NCBI RefSeq assembly: GCF_900188235.1
Contig: NZ_FZNT01000005.1
Span: 186,001-250,000, forward strand
From: Lutibacter agarilyticus
Lineage (GTDB): Bacteria; Bacteroidota; Bacteroidia; Flavobacteriales; Flavobacteriaceae
Direction: 5' to 3'
Length of the DNA stretch: 64,000 nucleotides
The notes under the pieces were generated by a model, which saw nothing but the letters and a program-made list of their open reading frames with translations, was not told the origin of the DNA and made no database searches. Numbering within the stretch: position 1 is the first letter of the stretch; every line of letters starts with the position of its first letter. Made by a program: the position numbers and the translations under genes. This document shows, piece by piece, positions 9,569-19,631 of this stretch.

Positions 9569-10246
9569 CTATTTCTTCAATAATTTGTTTGTAAAATACA
9601 GCAACATATCTTCAACTTCAACAACTTTATTTTCTTTAAGTGATATATCGGTTAACTTTGGAAGGTGCTGAGCAAAATAGATGCTATTATTTGACATTTC
9701 AAATAGATTTGTAGCCAATGCATATGGATATTTAAAATCTGGGTTAACCTCTGAAATAACTTTTGAAACTGAAGTTGTCAAATTCTTATAACTCTTAAAA
9801 AAGCCCTTAGAATTCTCACTATCAACATCTTTTGTATGATATGCTTTCATTCCTTCAGAAATTACAATATTATGGAGTTTACTTTCATTTACATATTCAA
9901 CATTCGGGTTTTCTTTATGCGCTGCAACAAATGAATGTATTATAATTTTAAGTTTTAATTTTGGGTCAATTACATTCATGGTGTTCATAGTTATTAAATA
10001 GCTCACCCATTCCCAATACCAGTTCACTAAAAAAAGAAGTAATAGGTGCTTATTTTCAAAATATCTATAAATTGAAGCTTCTGTTGAATTTATTTCTTTC
10101 GCCAATTTCTTGAAAGTAAATGCCTCAAAACCGAACTTTTCAATGAGCATTATACTATGCTTTATCATTTTCCTTCCAAGTTTTGAGTCTTGTGGTTCTT
10201 TAAGATACAAGCCTTTATTTAATGATATTTTTATTTCTACACTCAT
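9569..10246 (-). CDS. TetR/AcrR-type transcriptional regulator, paralog of the downstream one
   Basis: A 225-residue protein with the same plan as the regulator at 8693-9361. The helix-turn-helix is GFEAFTFKKLAKEI then ASIYRYFENKHLLL, followed by a helical domain containing LVNWYWEWVSYL and the shared stretch GFFKSYKN. It faces the plus-strand small-peptide/SulP/Usp/carbonic anhydrase operon across 145 bases and is the natural candidate regulator of that arm and of itself. A 207-base gap without a gene separates it from the second regulator. Confidence 0.88.
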   Translation of the reverse strand: MSVEIKISLNKGLYLKEPQDSKLGRKMIKHSIMLIEKFGFEAFTFKKLAKEINSTEASIYRYFENKHLLLLFLVNWYWEWVSYLITMNTMNVIDPKLKLKIIIHSFVAAHKENPNVEYVNESKLHNIVISEGMKAYHTKDVDSENSKGFFKSYKNLTTSVSKVISEVNPDFKYPYALATNLFEMSNNSIYFAQHLPKLTDISLKENKVVEVEDMLLYFTNKLLKK

Positions 10247-10299
10247 TTTAAAAGGTATCTATTAAGTTATTTATATAAAGAAGTAATTCAAATTTAACA

Positions 10300-10307
10300 C
10301 AAATATA
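10300..10307 (-). promoter_or_regulatory. -7 promoter element for the second TetR-type gene
   Basis: TATATTTG on the minus strand matches the -7 consensus, 53 bases before the ATG at 10246. It lies back to back with the plus-strand element at 10362, with the inverted repeat 10335-10360 between them. Confidence 0.5.
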
Positions 10308-10334
10308 CGGAAGCTTAACAATTTTTTATGATAG

Positions 10335-10360
10335 TAATACTATTATTATGAAAAGTATTA
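10335..10360. promoter_or_regulatory. Inverted repeat, candidate TetR-family operator
   Basis: Arms TAATACT (10335-10341) and AGTATTA (10354-10360) are exact inverted copies separated by 12 bases. The repeat ends one base before the TAnnTTTG element of the plus-strand operon, so a dimeric repressor bound here would block RNA polymerase. The functional role is inferred from position only. Confidence 0.4.
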
Positions 10361-10361
10361 T

Positions 10362-10369
10362 TATATTTG
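10362..10369 (+). promoter_or_regulatory. -7 promoter element for the plus-strand carbon operon
   Basis: TATATTTG matches TAnnTTTG exactly, 22 bases before the ATG of the small membrane protein at 10392. No good -33 TTG is present; the inverted repeat occupies that zone. Confidence 0.55.
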
Positions 10370-10391
10370 GCATCAATAAAACAAAAATGAA

Positions 10392-10691
10392 ATGAAAAAA
10401 AGAGGAATTTCTTTAGTTTTCTCAATCCTTTTTCTCCTATTTATAGGCTTACCAACTATTCTTACCATGGTTGATAACTCTATTGATATTTCATTAATTA
10501 TTTCTACTTCTACCGATGATGAAGAAAGTGAAAAGAATTTGGACTTTCAAGTCATATTTCCCCATGTAAAATCAAATAGTTCAGGCATTGTCCTATCCTA
10601 TTCAAAAAATAGTTTACTGCATTGCAATAAAAAATATGGTAAACCTTATCTAGATCTTATTTCTCCACCACCCGATTATTACACTCTATAA
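10392..10691 (+). CDS. Small membrane-anchored or exported protein of unknown function
   Basis: A 99-residue protein that I do not recognise. Residues 7-27 form one hydrophobic helix after MKKRG, so it is either a single-span inner-membrane protein or is exported. A Ser/Thr/Asp/Glu-rich stretch follows (TSTDDEESEKN), then a short hydrophilic tail ending in SPPPDYY. A proper promoter element lies 22 bases upstream and the SulP gene begins 84 bases downstream, so it looks like a real first gene of the operon. A role in transporter regulation is a guess. Confidence 0.6.
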   Translation: MKKRGISLVFSILFLLFIGLPTILTMVDNSIDISLIISTSTDDEESEKNLDFQVIFPHVKSNSSGIVLSYSKNSLLHCNKKYGKPYLDLISPPPDYYTL

Positions 10692-10775
10692 ATCGGTTCA
10701 ATATCTTAATTAGAAACAATCATCACATTTATCAAATTTTAGTTTAAAGTAACTAAGAGTAAAATTATATATAAT

Positions 10776-12368
10776 ATGTTTAAAAGTATTAAAAGTGACT
10801 TACCAGCAAGTGTAGTCGTATTTTTTGTTGCCTTACCATTATGTTTAGGTATTGCACTAGCCAGTGGCGCACCTCTTTTTTCTGGTTTAATTTCCGGAAT
10901 TGTAGGTGGTACAGTAGTAGGCGCTTTAAGTGGCTCTAAAATAGGAGTTAGTGGTCCGGCTGCAGGATTGGCCGCCATAGTCTTAACTGCAATTGGAACT
11001 TTAGGAGGTTTTGAAAACTTCTTGGTTGCTGTTGTTTTGGGTGGAGTTATTCAATTAATTTTCGGCTTTTTAAAAGCAGGAATTATTGGATATTATTTTC
11101 CTTCTTCTGTAATAAAAGGAATGTTAACAGGAATTGGAATTATCATTATTCTTAAGCAAATTCCACATTTTTTTGGTTATGATGCAGATCCGGAAGGTGA
11201 TTTTGCCTTTTTTCAAGTTGACGGAGAAAATACATTTTCGGAAATTTTTTTAGCGTTAAATAATATTAGCCTAGGCTCAACTATTATTGGCTTCATTGGT
11301 TTAGGAATTTTATTACTTTGGAGCAATGTTCTATCTAACAAAGGAAAATTCTTTCAATTAATTCAAGGACCGTTAGTAGCTGTAGTTGCAGGTATTATTT
11401 ACTTTTTGGTAGCTGGTTCTAATTCAAAGTTTGGTATTAGTTCTTCTCATTTAGTAAGTGTTCCTGTACCAGATAATTTGGATTCTTTTTTAGGACAATT
11501 TAGATTCCCAAATTTCTCTCAAATTACAAACCCAGAAGTTTGGGTTGTAGCATTTACCATAGCATTGGTAGCTAGTTTAGAAACTTTATTATGTGTAGAA
11601 GCTACAGATAAGTTGGACCCACATAAAAATGTTACTCCTACAAATAGAGAGTTATTAGCACAAGGAACTGGTAATATAATTTCTGGGTTAATTGGAGGTT
11701 TACCAATAACACAAGTAATTGTAAGAAGTTCTGCGAACATTCAATCTGGTGGGAGAACTAAAATGTCGGCAATTATTCATGGTCTCTTATTACTTATGGC
11801 AGTTATTCTTATTCCAAGACTCATAAACAAAATTCCGCTTTCGGTATTAGCAGCCATCCTTTTTATTGTGGGATATAAATTAGCTAAACCAGCATTATTT
11901 AAACAAATGTACAATTTAGGATGGAAACAATCGGTGCCGTTTTTTGTTACTGTAATTGGTATTGTATTTACTGATTTATTGGTTGGTATTGGATTAGGTT
12001 TATTAGTTGGTATAATTGTTATTTTATTAAAAAGTTATCAAAACTCTCACTTTCTTCATATTGAAGATAATAGCAACGGAAAACATAAAATTAAAATGGA
12101 ACTTGCAGAGGAAGTAACCTTCTTTAACAAAGGTGCTATTTTAAAAGAATTAGATAGTTTACCTAGAGATACTTATTTAGAATTTGATGTTACTAAAACC
12201 AGATACTTGGACTATGATATTATTGAGATTTTAGAGGATTTTGCATTTAAAGCCAAAGAAAGAAATATTGATATTAAGTTAATTTCAAAAAGAGGTATTG
12301 TTGAAAACCCATCTAGTTTTATTGAGTTTTTTCAATTGAGACCTAAGTCAAATATAAGTTTAAGTTAG
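10776..12368 (+). CDS. SulP family anion transporter (second copy, probable bicarbonate transporter)
   Basis: A 530-residue inner-membrane protein of the SulP family. The membrane domain has the early motif LPLCLGIALASGAPLFSGL, the ISVGP-like GVSGPAAGLAAIV near residue 58 and GGLPITQVIVRSSANI in the second half. The C-terminal 100 residues look like a degenerate STAS domain (YLEFDVTKTRYLDYDIIEIL). It lacks most of the long hydrophilic insertion of the other copy. It is followed after 6 bases by a universal stress protein gene and then a carbonic anhydrase gene. Bicarbonate is the likely substrate by context. Confidence 0.92.
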   Translation: MFKSIKSDLPASVVVFFVALPLCLGIALASGAPLFSGLISGIVGGTVVGALSGSKIGVSGPAAGLAAIVLTAIGTLGGFENFLVAVVLGGVIQLIFGFLKAGIIGYYFPSSVIKGMLTGIGIIIILKQIPHFFGYDADPEGDFAFFQVDGENTFSEIFLALNNISLGSTIIGFIGLGILLLWSNVLSNKGKFFQLIQGPLVAVVAGIIYFLVAGSNSKFGISSSHLVSVPVPDNLDSFLGQFRFPNFSQITNPEVWVVAFTIALVASLETLLCVEATDKLDPHKNVTPTNRELLAQGTGNIISGLIGGLPITQVIVRSSANIQSGGRTKMSAIIHGLLLLMAVILIPRLINKIPLSVLAAILFIVGYKLAKPALFKQMYNLGWKQSVPFFVTVIGIVFTDLLVGIGLGLLVGIIVILLKSYQNSHFLHIEDNSNGKHKIKMELAEEVTFFNKGAILKELDSLPRDTYLEFDVTKTRYLDYDIIEILEDFAFKAKERNIDIKLISKRGIVENPSSFIEFFQLRPKSNISLS

Positions 12369-12374
12369 AAGGAA

Positions 12375-13175
12375 ATGAAAAATTATAAATACAAAATTCT
12401 TGTACTTTCAGACTTAAAGAAGAATGCAAGTTCAACCTTAAAAAGCAGCGTGAGTTTAGCCAACATGATTGATGCAGAAATAGCATTATTTCATGTAAAA
12501 GAACACATTGACATTTTAAAAAGAGATAATCAATTGTCTTCAATGAGAACTTTAAATGATGAACATAAGAATATCAAAAAGAAAATACATACTATAGTTA
12601 ACGACTTTTCAAAAGAATATAATGTAAAAATTAATGGTGATTATGCATTTGGAAAAGTGAAAGAAGAAATTGAAAAACAAATACAAATTCACAATCCTGA
12701 TATAATTGTTTTAGGTCAACGTGAACCAGCTCCTTTTAAACTTCTTGGCGATAGCATTACGCGCTTTATATTAAAAAAATTTAAAGGAATTATAATGATT
12801 ACTTCAAATGAAAACACGTTAGTCCCAAATGAAAAAGTAGCTTTAGGTGTTTTAAATGGTTCTACTAAATTTTTAAAAAACAAGCTTTCTAACGATTTAA
12901 TAACGCATTCAAAAGCGCCATTAAAATCTTTTAGAATTCTTAATAGCCAAAACTTAAACACGCCTAAATTAAACGAAGAAAAAATGGTCGAGTATGTCTT
13001 TGAGCAAAATGATAATGCTATGACAACACTTTCTTCGTATTTACAAAAAAACAACATTAATTTATTATGTGTAGACAGAGATAAAAACAAAGCAAATAAC
13101 ACTATAAATGCTGATACATCATTAAAAGAAGTAGTAAGCAAGTTAAACGTTTCGTTATTAGTTTCAGAAGCATAA
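12375..13175 (+). CDS. Universal stress protein family protein
   Basis: A 266-residue cytoplasmic protein. The N-terminal half carries a UspA-like fold: the beta1 strand KILVLSDL, then LFHVKEHI, and the strand-loop DIIVLGQREPAPFKLLGDSITRFIL resembling the nucleotide-binding G2xG9xGS/T region in altered form. The C-terminal half looks like a second, weaker Usp-like unit ending in NLLCVDRDKNK. It begins 6 bases after the SulP stop and precedes the carbonic anhydrase, so it belongs to the same transcript. It may sense energy state or bind nucleotide, which is inference. Confidence 0.82.
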   Translation: MKNYKYKILVLSDLKKNASSTLKSSVSLANMIDAEIALFHVKEHIDILKRDNQLSSMRTLNDEHKNIKKKIHTIVNDFSKEYNVKINGDYAFGKVKEEIEKQIQIHNPDIIVLGQREPAPFKLLGDSITRFILKKFKGIIMITSNENTLVPNEKVALGVLNGSTKFLKNKLSNDLITHSKAPLKSFRILNSQNLNTPKLNEEKMVEYVFEQNDNAMTTLSSYLQKNNINLLCVDRDKNKANNTINADTSLKEVVSKLNVSLLVSEA

Positions 13176-13202
13176 TTTAATTTTAATTATTACAAAACAC
13201 AT

Positions 13203-13828
13203 ATGAAAGCACATACACAAGAAACACAGGCAACAATGACCCCTGAAAAGTCATTAGAATACTTAATAGAAGGGAACTTACGATTTCAAAATAATTTAAA
13301 AGCAAATCGTAACCTTTTAGAACAAGTAGACGATACTAGTGGGGGCAATTTCCATTTGCAACATTTTTAAGCTGTATAGATTCTAGAGTACCCCCAGAGT
13401 TACTTTTTGACCAAGGACTTGGAGATATTTTCAGTATTCGTATTGCAGGAAACTTTGTAAATGATGATATTTTAGGAAGTATGGAATTTGCATGTAAATT
13501 GGCCGGAACCAAGCTTTTAGTGGTTTTAGGTCATACCGCATGTGGAGCCGTAAAAGGAGCTTGTGACGATGCCAAATTAGGAAAACTTACCGGAATGTTA
13601 GCTAAAATTAAACCAGCCGTTAATGCGGTAACATCACCTGAAGACGCTAGTTTAAGAAACTCTGGAAATTTAGAGTTTGTAAACAATGTTGCTGAACAAA
13701 ATGTATTGCTAACTATTGATAAAATTTTGAAGGATAGCGCGGTTTTGGCTGAGATGCATAACAGTGGTGAAATCAAAATTGTTGGAGCAATGTATAATGT
13801 TCATTCAGGAGCAGTAACATTTATTTAG
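13203..13828 (+). pseudogene. Beta-class carbonic anhydrase, frameshifted
   Basis: The reading frame from the ATG at 13203 gives MKAHTQETQATMTPEKSLEY and runs into a stop at 13368-13370. The correct continuation, GQFPFATFLSCIDSR, is in the next frame. Adding one G to the five-G run at 13341-13345 restores a 208-residue enzyme with Cys58, Asp60 and the HTACGA motif at the same positions as the intact copy at 6163-6774. The rest of the frame to 13828 is open and well conserved. It could be a recent inactivating mutation, a phase-variable G tract or a sequencing error. It is the last gene of the SulP/Usp operon. Confidence 0.85.
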
Positions 13829-13850
13829 TCTATAAAATTAATAAAGAAAC

Positions 13851-13883
13851 TTAACAGGTTTTAAACCCTGTTAGGTTTTTTTA
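13851..13883 (+). terminator. Rho-independent terminator after the carbonic anhydrase copy
   Basis: TTAACAGG pairs with CCTGTTAG across a short TTTTAAA loop and is followed by a run of seven T. It closes the SulP/Usp/carbonic anhydrase operon. Confidence 0.85.
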
Positions 13884-14064
13884 ATCTACCCAATTAAAAG
13901 TAGGAATAACTATTTAAATTTTTACAAAAACATGTTTTGCATTAAAAATAGTAATAAGGCCAATAATACTTGAATCATAGCATTTCATTTTTTAGTTCAT
14001 AAGTTTTAATGTAGCATCCACATATTTCAAAAGTACAATTTATATAAACAAAAGTAAAATCCTA

Positions 14065-14170
14065 CTTGGTTTGCGTTAGGGATAGCAGCGACATCCTTTT
14101 TTTGAAATGTAACGAAGTGGAATTACAACAAAAGATACAGCGGAAAGCCCGACCTGCAAGGGAACGCCCA
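14065..14170. ncRNA. Candidate structured RNA or repeated intergenic element before dusB
   Basis: The element is more GC-rich than its surroundings and has nested complementarity. GCGTT (14073-14077) pairs with AACGC (14163-14167), and ATCCTTTTTTTG pairs imperfectly with CAACAAAAGATA inside it. Two related strings, AGCAGCGACATCC and ACAGCGGAAAGCCCGACC, sit on either side of the inner stem. I remember closely similar sequences (GCGTTAGGGAT ... GCGGAAAGCCCGAC ... GGGAACGCCC) from intergenic regions of many flavobacteria, often in several copies per genome. That recollection is not a search result. The strand is undecided; it could be a leader of dusB, an independent RNA or a mobile palindromic repeat. 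Confidence 0.55.
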
Positions 14171-14196
14171 AAAATAACCGTATCAAAAATAATTAG

Positions 14197-14204
14197 TAAT
14201 TTTG
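14197..14204 (+). promoter_or_regulatory. -7 promoter element for dusB
   Basis: TAATTTTG matches TAnnTTTG. It overlaps the in-frame TTG at 14202, so that TTG cannot be the start, and it places the transcript start only about 10 bases before the TTG at 14223. Confidence 0.6.
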
Positions 14205-14222
14205 CAGCCAAAAATTTTAGGT

Positions 14223-15203
14223 TTGGTAAAAATAGGAGATATTGAATTGAATGACTTCCCGCTATTGTTAGCGCCAATGGAAGATGTGAGCGATCCACCG
14301 TTTAGAGCATTGTGCAAAGAACAAGGTGCTGATGTGGTGTATACTGAATTTATTTCGAGCGAAGGCTTGATTAGAGATGCTGCAAAAAGTAGAAAAAAAT
14401 TGGACATTTACGAAAAGGAACGTCCGGTTGGTATTCAAATTTTTGGAGCGAATTTAGAATCCATGTTGCGAACGGTTGAAATTGTTGAACAATCGAAGCC
14501 TGATATTATTGATATTAATTTTGGTTGTCCGGTAAAAAAAGTGGTTAGCAAAGGTGCCGGCGCAGGAATTTTAAAGGACATTGATTTAATGGTTGAACTA
14601 ACCGACGCCATGGTGAAACACACCAAATTACCTGTTACAGTAAAAACGCGTTTGGGTTGGGATGAATCATCCATAAAAATTGTTGAAGTTGCTGAACGTT
14701 TGCAAGATGTTGGCTGCTCGGCGATCTCTATTCACGGGCGTACACGTGCGCAAATGTATAAAGGTGATGCCAATTGGGCACCTATTGCAGAAGTAAAAAA
14801 CAACTCGAGAATGCACATTCCTGTTTTTGGTAATGGCGATGTAAATACTCCAGAACGCGCGGTTGAAATGCGTGATAAATTTGGTTTAGATGGCGCTATG
14901 ATTGGAAGAGCTAGCATTGGAAATCCTTGGTTTTTTAAACAAGTAAAACACTTTATAGCAACTGGTGAACACTTGCCCGAAGTTACCATTGCTGAACGTG
15001 TTGAAATGGCAAAACGCCACCTAGAAATGGAAATTGATTGGAAAGAGAGTGAAATTGTTGGCGTTATGGAAATGCGTAGACATTACACCAACTACTTTAA
15101 AGGAATTCCAGATTTTAAACCTTACCGTATGAAAATGGTGACTTCAGATGCAGCACAAGATGTTTACGATGCTTTTGATGAAGTTCTGCAAAAATTTGCC
15201 TAA
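14223..15203 (+). CDS. dusB: tRNA-dihydrouridine synthase
   Basis: A 326-residue flavoenzyme that reduces uridine to dihydrouridine in the tRNA D-loop. Visible motifs are the N-terminal LLLAPMEDVSDPPFR, the catalytic-Cys region INFGCPVKKV with GAGAGIL, the HGRTRAQMY segment and the flavin phosphate site GAMIGRASIGNPWFF. I place the start at the TTG at 14223 (VKIGDIELNDFPLLL), which matches the usual N-terminus; the upstream TTG lies within the promoter. The lipoprotein gene at 15213 follows after 9 bases. Confidence 0.95.
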   Translation: MVKIGDIELNDFPLLLAPMEDVSDPPFRALCKEQGADVVYTEFISSEGLIRDAAKSRKKLDIYEKERPVGIQIFGANLESMLRTVEIVEQSKPDIIDINFGCPVKKVVSKGAGAGILKDIDLMVELTDAMVKHTKLPVTVKTRLGWDESSIKIVEVAERLQDVGCSAISIHGRTRAQMYKGDANWAPIAEVKNNSRMHIPVFGNGDVNTPERAVEMRDKFGLDGAMIGRASIGNPWFFKQVKHFIATGEHLPEVTIAERVEMAKRHLEMEIDWKESEIVGVMEMRRHYTNYFKGIPDFKPYRMKMVTSDAAQDVYDAFDEVLQKFA

Positions 15204-15212
15204 TTTTAACTA

Positions 15213-15938
15213 GTGAAAAAAATCTTATTTACTGTTTTATTATCATTTATGCTTATTGCCTGTGCTGATAAAGCAACCTCGCAAGCTGAATTAAAATTGG
15301 TAAACACTATAAAGCTTAAAATTGCTGAACCTTCAGGAATTACAGCTTATAAAAAACACTTGTACATTGTTAGCGACCAAAATGGTGGCATATACAAAAC
15401 TACCTTAACAGGAGAAGTTGTAAAAAAAATTAAGACAAACTACAAAGATTTAGAAGGAATTACCATTATTCCTTCTTCCAAAAAAATAGCCATTGTTAAC
15501 GAAGCTAAACGCTCCCTTATTTACTTAAATTTAAAAGGCAAGTTTTTAAATAAGCATAAAATTAAAGGGGAACAAGAAACAACGAATAGCGGATTAGAAG
15601 GCATTTGTTTTGACAGCTCAATAAAAAGGTTATTTGCTGTAAATGAAAAAGCGCCTAAACAACTATTAGCATTGAATTTAAAAGGTGAAATTAAAAACAC
15701 CTATCCTTTAAATTTTTCTAAAGATGTTTCGGGCATTTGTTTTGATGAAAATAGCAATTGCTTATGGATAATTAGCGATGAATCAAGTGCTATTTATCAA
15801 ATTTCAAAAAAAGGAAAGCTTTTAAAAAAGCATAAAATTAACGTTGAAAAAGGTGAAGGGATTGTAATTTATAAAAACCATATGTATGTGGTTAGTGACT
15901 CCCAAAACACCTTATATGTGTTTGAAATGGTTAACTAA
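15213..15938 (+). CDS. SdiA-regulated-type beta-propeller lipoprotein
   Basis: A 241-residue protein starting at GTG 15213. A type II signal peptide (MKKILFTVLLSFMLIAC) has the lipobox Cys at position 17, so it should be lipid-anchored. The rest is a series of short beta-strand repeats such as LVNTIKLKIAEPSGI, DLEGITIIPSSKKIAIVNE, SGLEGICFDSSIKRLFAVNE and VSGICFDENSNCLWIISDE. These fit the SdiA-regulated/YjiK propeller family. The binding partner is unknown. It follows dusB by 9 bases. Confidence 0.82.
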   Translation: MKKILFTVLLSFMLIACADKATSQAELKLVNTIKLKIAEPSGITAYKKHLYIVSDQNGGIYKTTLTGEVVKKIKTNYKDLEGITIIPSSKKIAIVNEAKRSLIYLNLKGKFLNKHKIKGEQETTNSGLEGICFDSSIKRLFAVNEKAPKQLLALNLKGEIKNTYPLNFSKDVSGICFDENSNCLWIISDESSAIYQISKKGKLLKKHKINVEKGEGIVIYKNHMYVVSDSQNTLYVFEMVN

Positions 15939-15961
15939 CAAGCTCATATTATAATTCATAA

Positions 15962-15995
15962 AAAAAGCAGTTTGAAAATTTCAAACTGCTTTTTA
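15962..15995. terminator. Bidirectional terminator between the SdiA-type gene and katG
   Basis: AAAAGCAGTTTGAAA pairs with TTTCAAACTGCTTTT around a tiny loop, with A and T runs outside. The flanking genes are convergent. Confidence 0.9.
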
Positions 15996-16012
15996 CTATT
16001 TAGAATTTATAT

Positions 16013-18250
<2,238 letters not shown>

Positions 18251-18427
18251 TTAAGTTACAACAAATTAAGTATAAAAAATAGTTATCGATAAAAGATGGC
18301 GATAGATATTTCTTATATTTAAATAAATATTTAAAGCTTTGGAGTGAAGTGCAAACTATTATCCAACAGAATAATAGCTAAGTAAATTTAATAGAATAAT
18401 TTCACTTTTTAAAAAAAAGTTCAACTT

Positions 18428-19630
18428 TTATTCAACCAATTTTTTAGAAATTCTACTACTGGCTATTTTTGAAGCTAAAAAACCTAAAATAAGAATGGTA
18501 ATTGCTACTGAAAATACATTGTAAAAAGTAAATTCAACAGGATATGCTAAATTTTGTGTAATCATAAATAGTTGGTATTCTTTTTGAAGTATTACTAGTA
18601 TAATTCCAGTGGAAAGACCAATAATTAAACCTAGTACCGATAACAAAAAGCCTTGCAGTATAAATACGCGTTTAATATCTTTTATGGTTGCGCCTAAACT
18701 ATACAATGTTTTTAAGTTGTCGCGCTTATCTAAAATCATCATAATAATTGCGCCAATTACATTGAACAACGCAATGATTAAAATTAAGGTGAAGATTAAA
18801 TAGGAGGCTAAATTTTCAGTATTCAACATTTTATAAAAAACTGCATTTAATTGCTCTCTGGTTTCAATTTTAAATGCTGATCCTAATTTGCTTTCTAAAT
18901 CACTAATTACAGCTGCTCTATCACTGCTATTTTCAACTTTAATTTCTATTGCTGAAAGTTGTTCAGGTTTATAACTTAGTAACTCCTGCGCGAGTTGTAA
19001 AGATATAAAAACGAACTTTCGATCAATTTCATCAGTTAAACCAAAAATACCTATTGGCTGTGTATTTATTTGATTGAAGGCTTTATTAGGATTGGTGATA
19101 TATCCCTTTCCTGGTTTTGGAACATAAATTTTTAAGGGTTCCAAGAAATCAAAAACACCTAAAGACAAGGTGTTAGAAATACGATTACCTACCACCACAC
19201 CTGAAGGAATTTGTTCATCTAGCCAAGTTCCAATAAAAACAGTAGTATCAATACTATTAACCTGCGTGTAATTGGCATCAACACCTTTAATATAAGCAAT
19301 ATGTGTTTTGTTATTAAAGTCGAAAAAGGCTCTTTCTTCTATTACTTTTGAATAGAATGCAATCCCTTTTTGATTGTTAATAGCTACTTCTATTTCATTA
19401 GTAAATAAAAAAGATTTCCCTTTTTCCGAAGTAATTTTTATATCAGGATCCGATACGTTTAAAAAACCAACACTAAATTCTCTTAAGCCTGAAAACCCTG
19501 AAAGGACTATAAACAGTGCTAGCGTACCCACAATTACACCAACAGTTGCAATTAATGTTATAATATTAATGGTATTATTACTGCTTTTTGAAAATAAATA
19601 TCGTTTTGCTATGTAAAGCGGAAAGTTCAA
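18428..19630 (-). CDS. FtsX/LolE-like ABC transporter permease
   Basis: A 400-residue inner-membrane protein with an N-terminal transmembrane helix (about 20-45), a large periplasmic domain and three C-terminal helices (about 270-395). That is the MacB/FtsX plan used by LolC/LolE lipoprotein-release permeases. The N-terminus YIAKRYLFSKSSNNTINIIT is typical of Bacteroidetes members. It starts at TTG (19628-19630), one base after the rbfA stop codon, indicating coupling. No ATPase gene is adjacent, so its partner lies elsewhere. Confidence 0.88.
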   Translation of the reverse strand: MNFPLYIAKRYLFSKSSNNTINIITLIATVGVIVGTLALFIVLSGFSGLREFSVGFLNVSDPDIKITSEKGKSFLFTNEIEVAINNQKGIAFYSKVIEERAFFDFNNKTHIAYIKGVDANYTQVNSIDTTVFIGTWLDEQIPSGVVVGNRISNTLSLGVFDFLEPLKIYVPKPGKGYITNPNKAFNQINTQPIGIFGLTDEIDRKFVFISLQLAQELLSYKPEQLSAIEIKVENSSDRAAVISDLESKLGSAFKIETREQLNAVFYKMLNTENLASYLIFTLILIIALFNVIGAIIMMILDKRDNLKTLYSLGATIKDIKRVFILQGFLLSVLGLIIGLSTGIILVILQKEYQLFMITQNLAYPVEFTFYNVFSVAITILILGFLASKIASSRISKKLVE

Positions 19631-19631
19631 A

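Larger units (their letters stand above)
13829..14222. other. Gene-free interval before dusB
   Basis: This 394-base stretch holds a terminator (13851-13883), about 170 bases of plain AT-rich sequence with nothing I recognise, then the structured or repeated element at 14065-14170 and the dusB promoter. No credible open reading frame is present. Confidence 0.6.

Noticed and set aside
12716-13141. A 141-codon open frame on the minus strand.
   Set aside because: It is antisense to the universal stress protein gene, has no promoter or recognisable motif, and is rich in Phe, Ser and Leu from A-rich sense codons.
13321-13370. Programmed frameshifting as an explanation for the broken carbonic anhydrase.
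   Set aside because: No slippery heptamer with a downstream stem is evident, and the intact paralog needs no frameshift; mutation or sequencing error is simpler.
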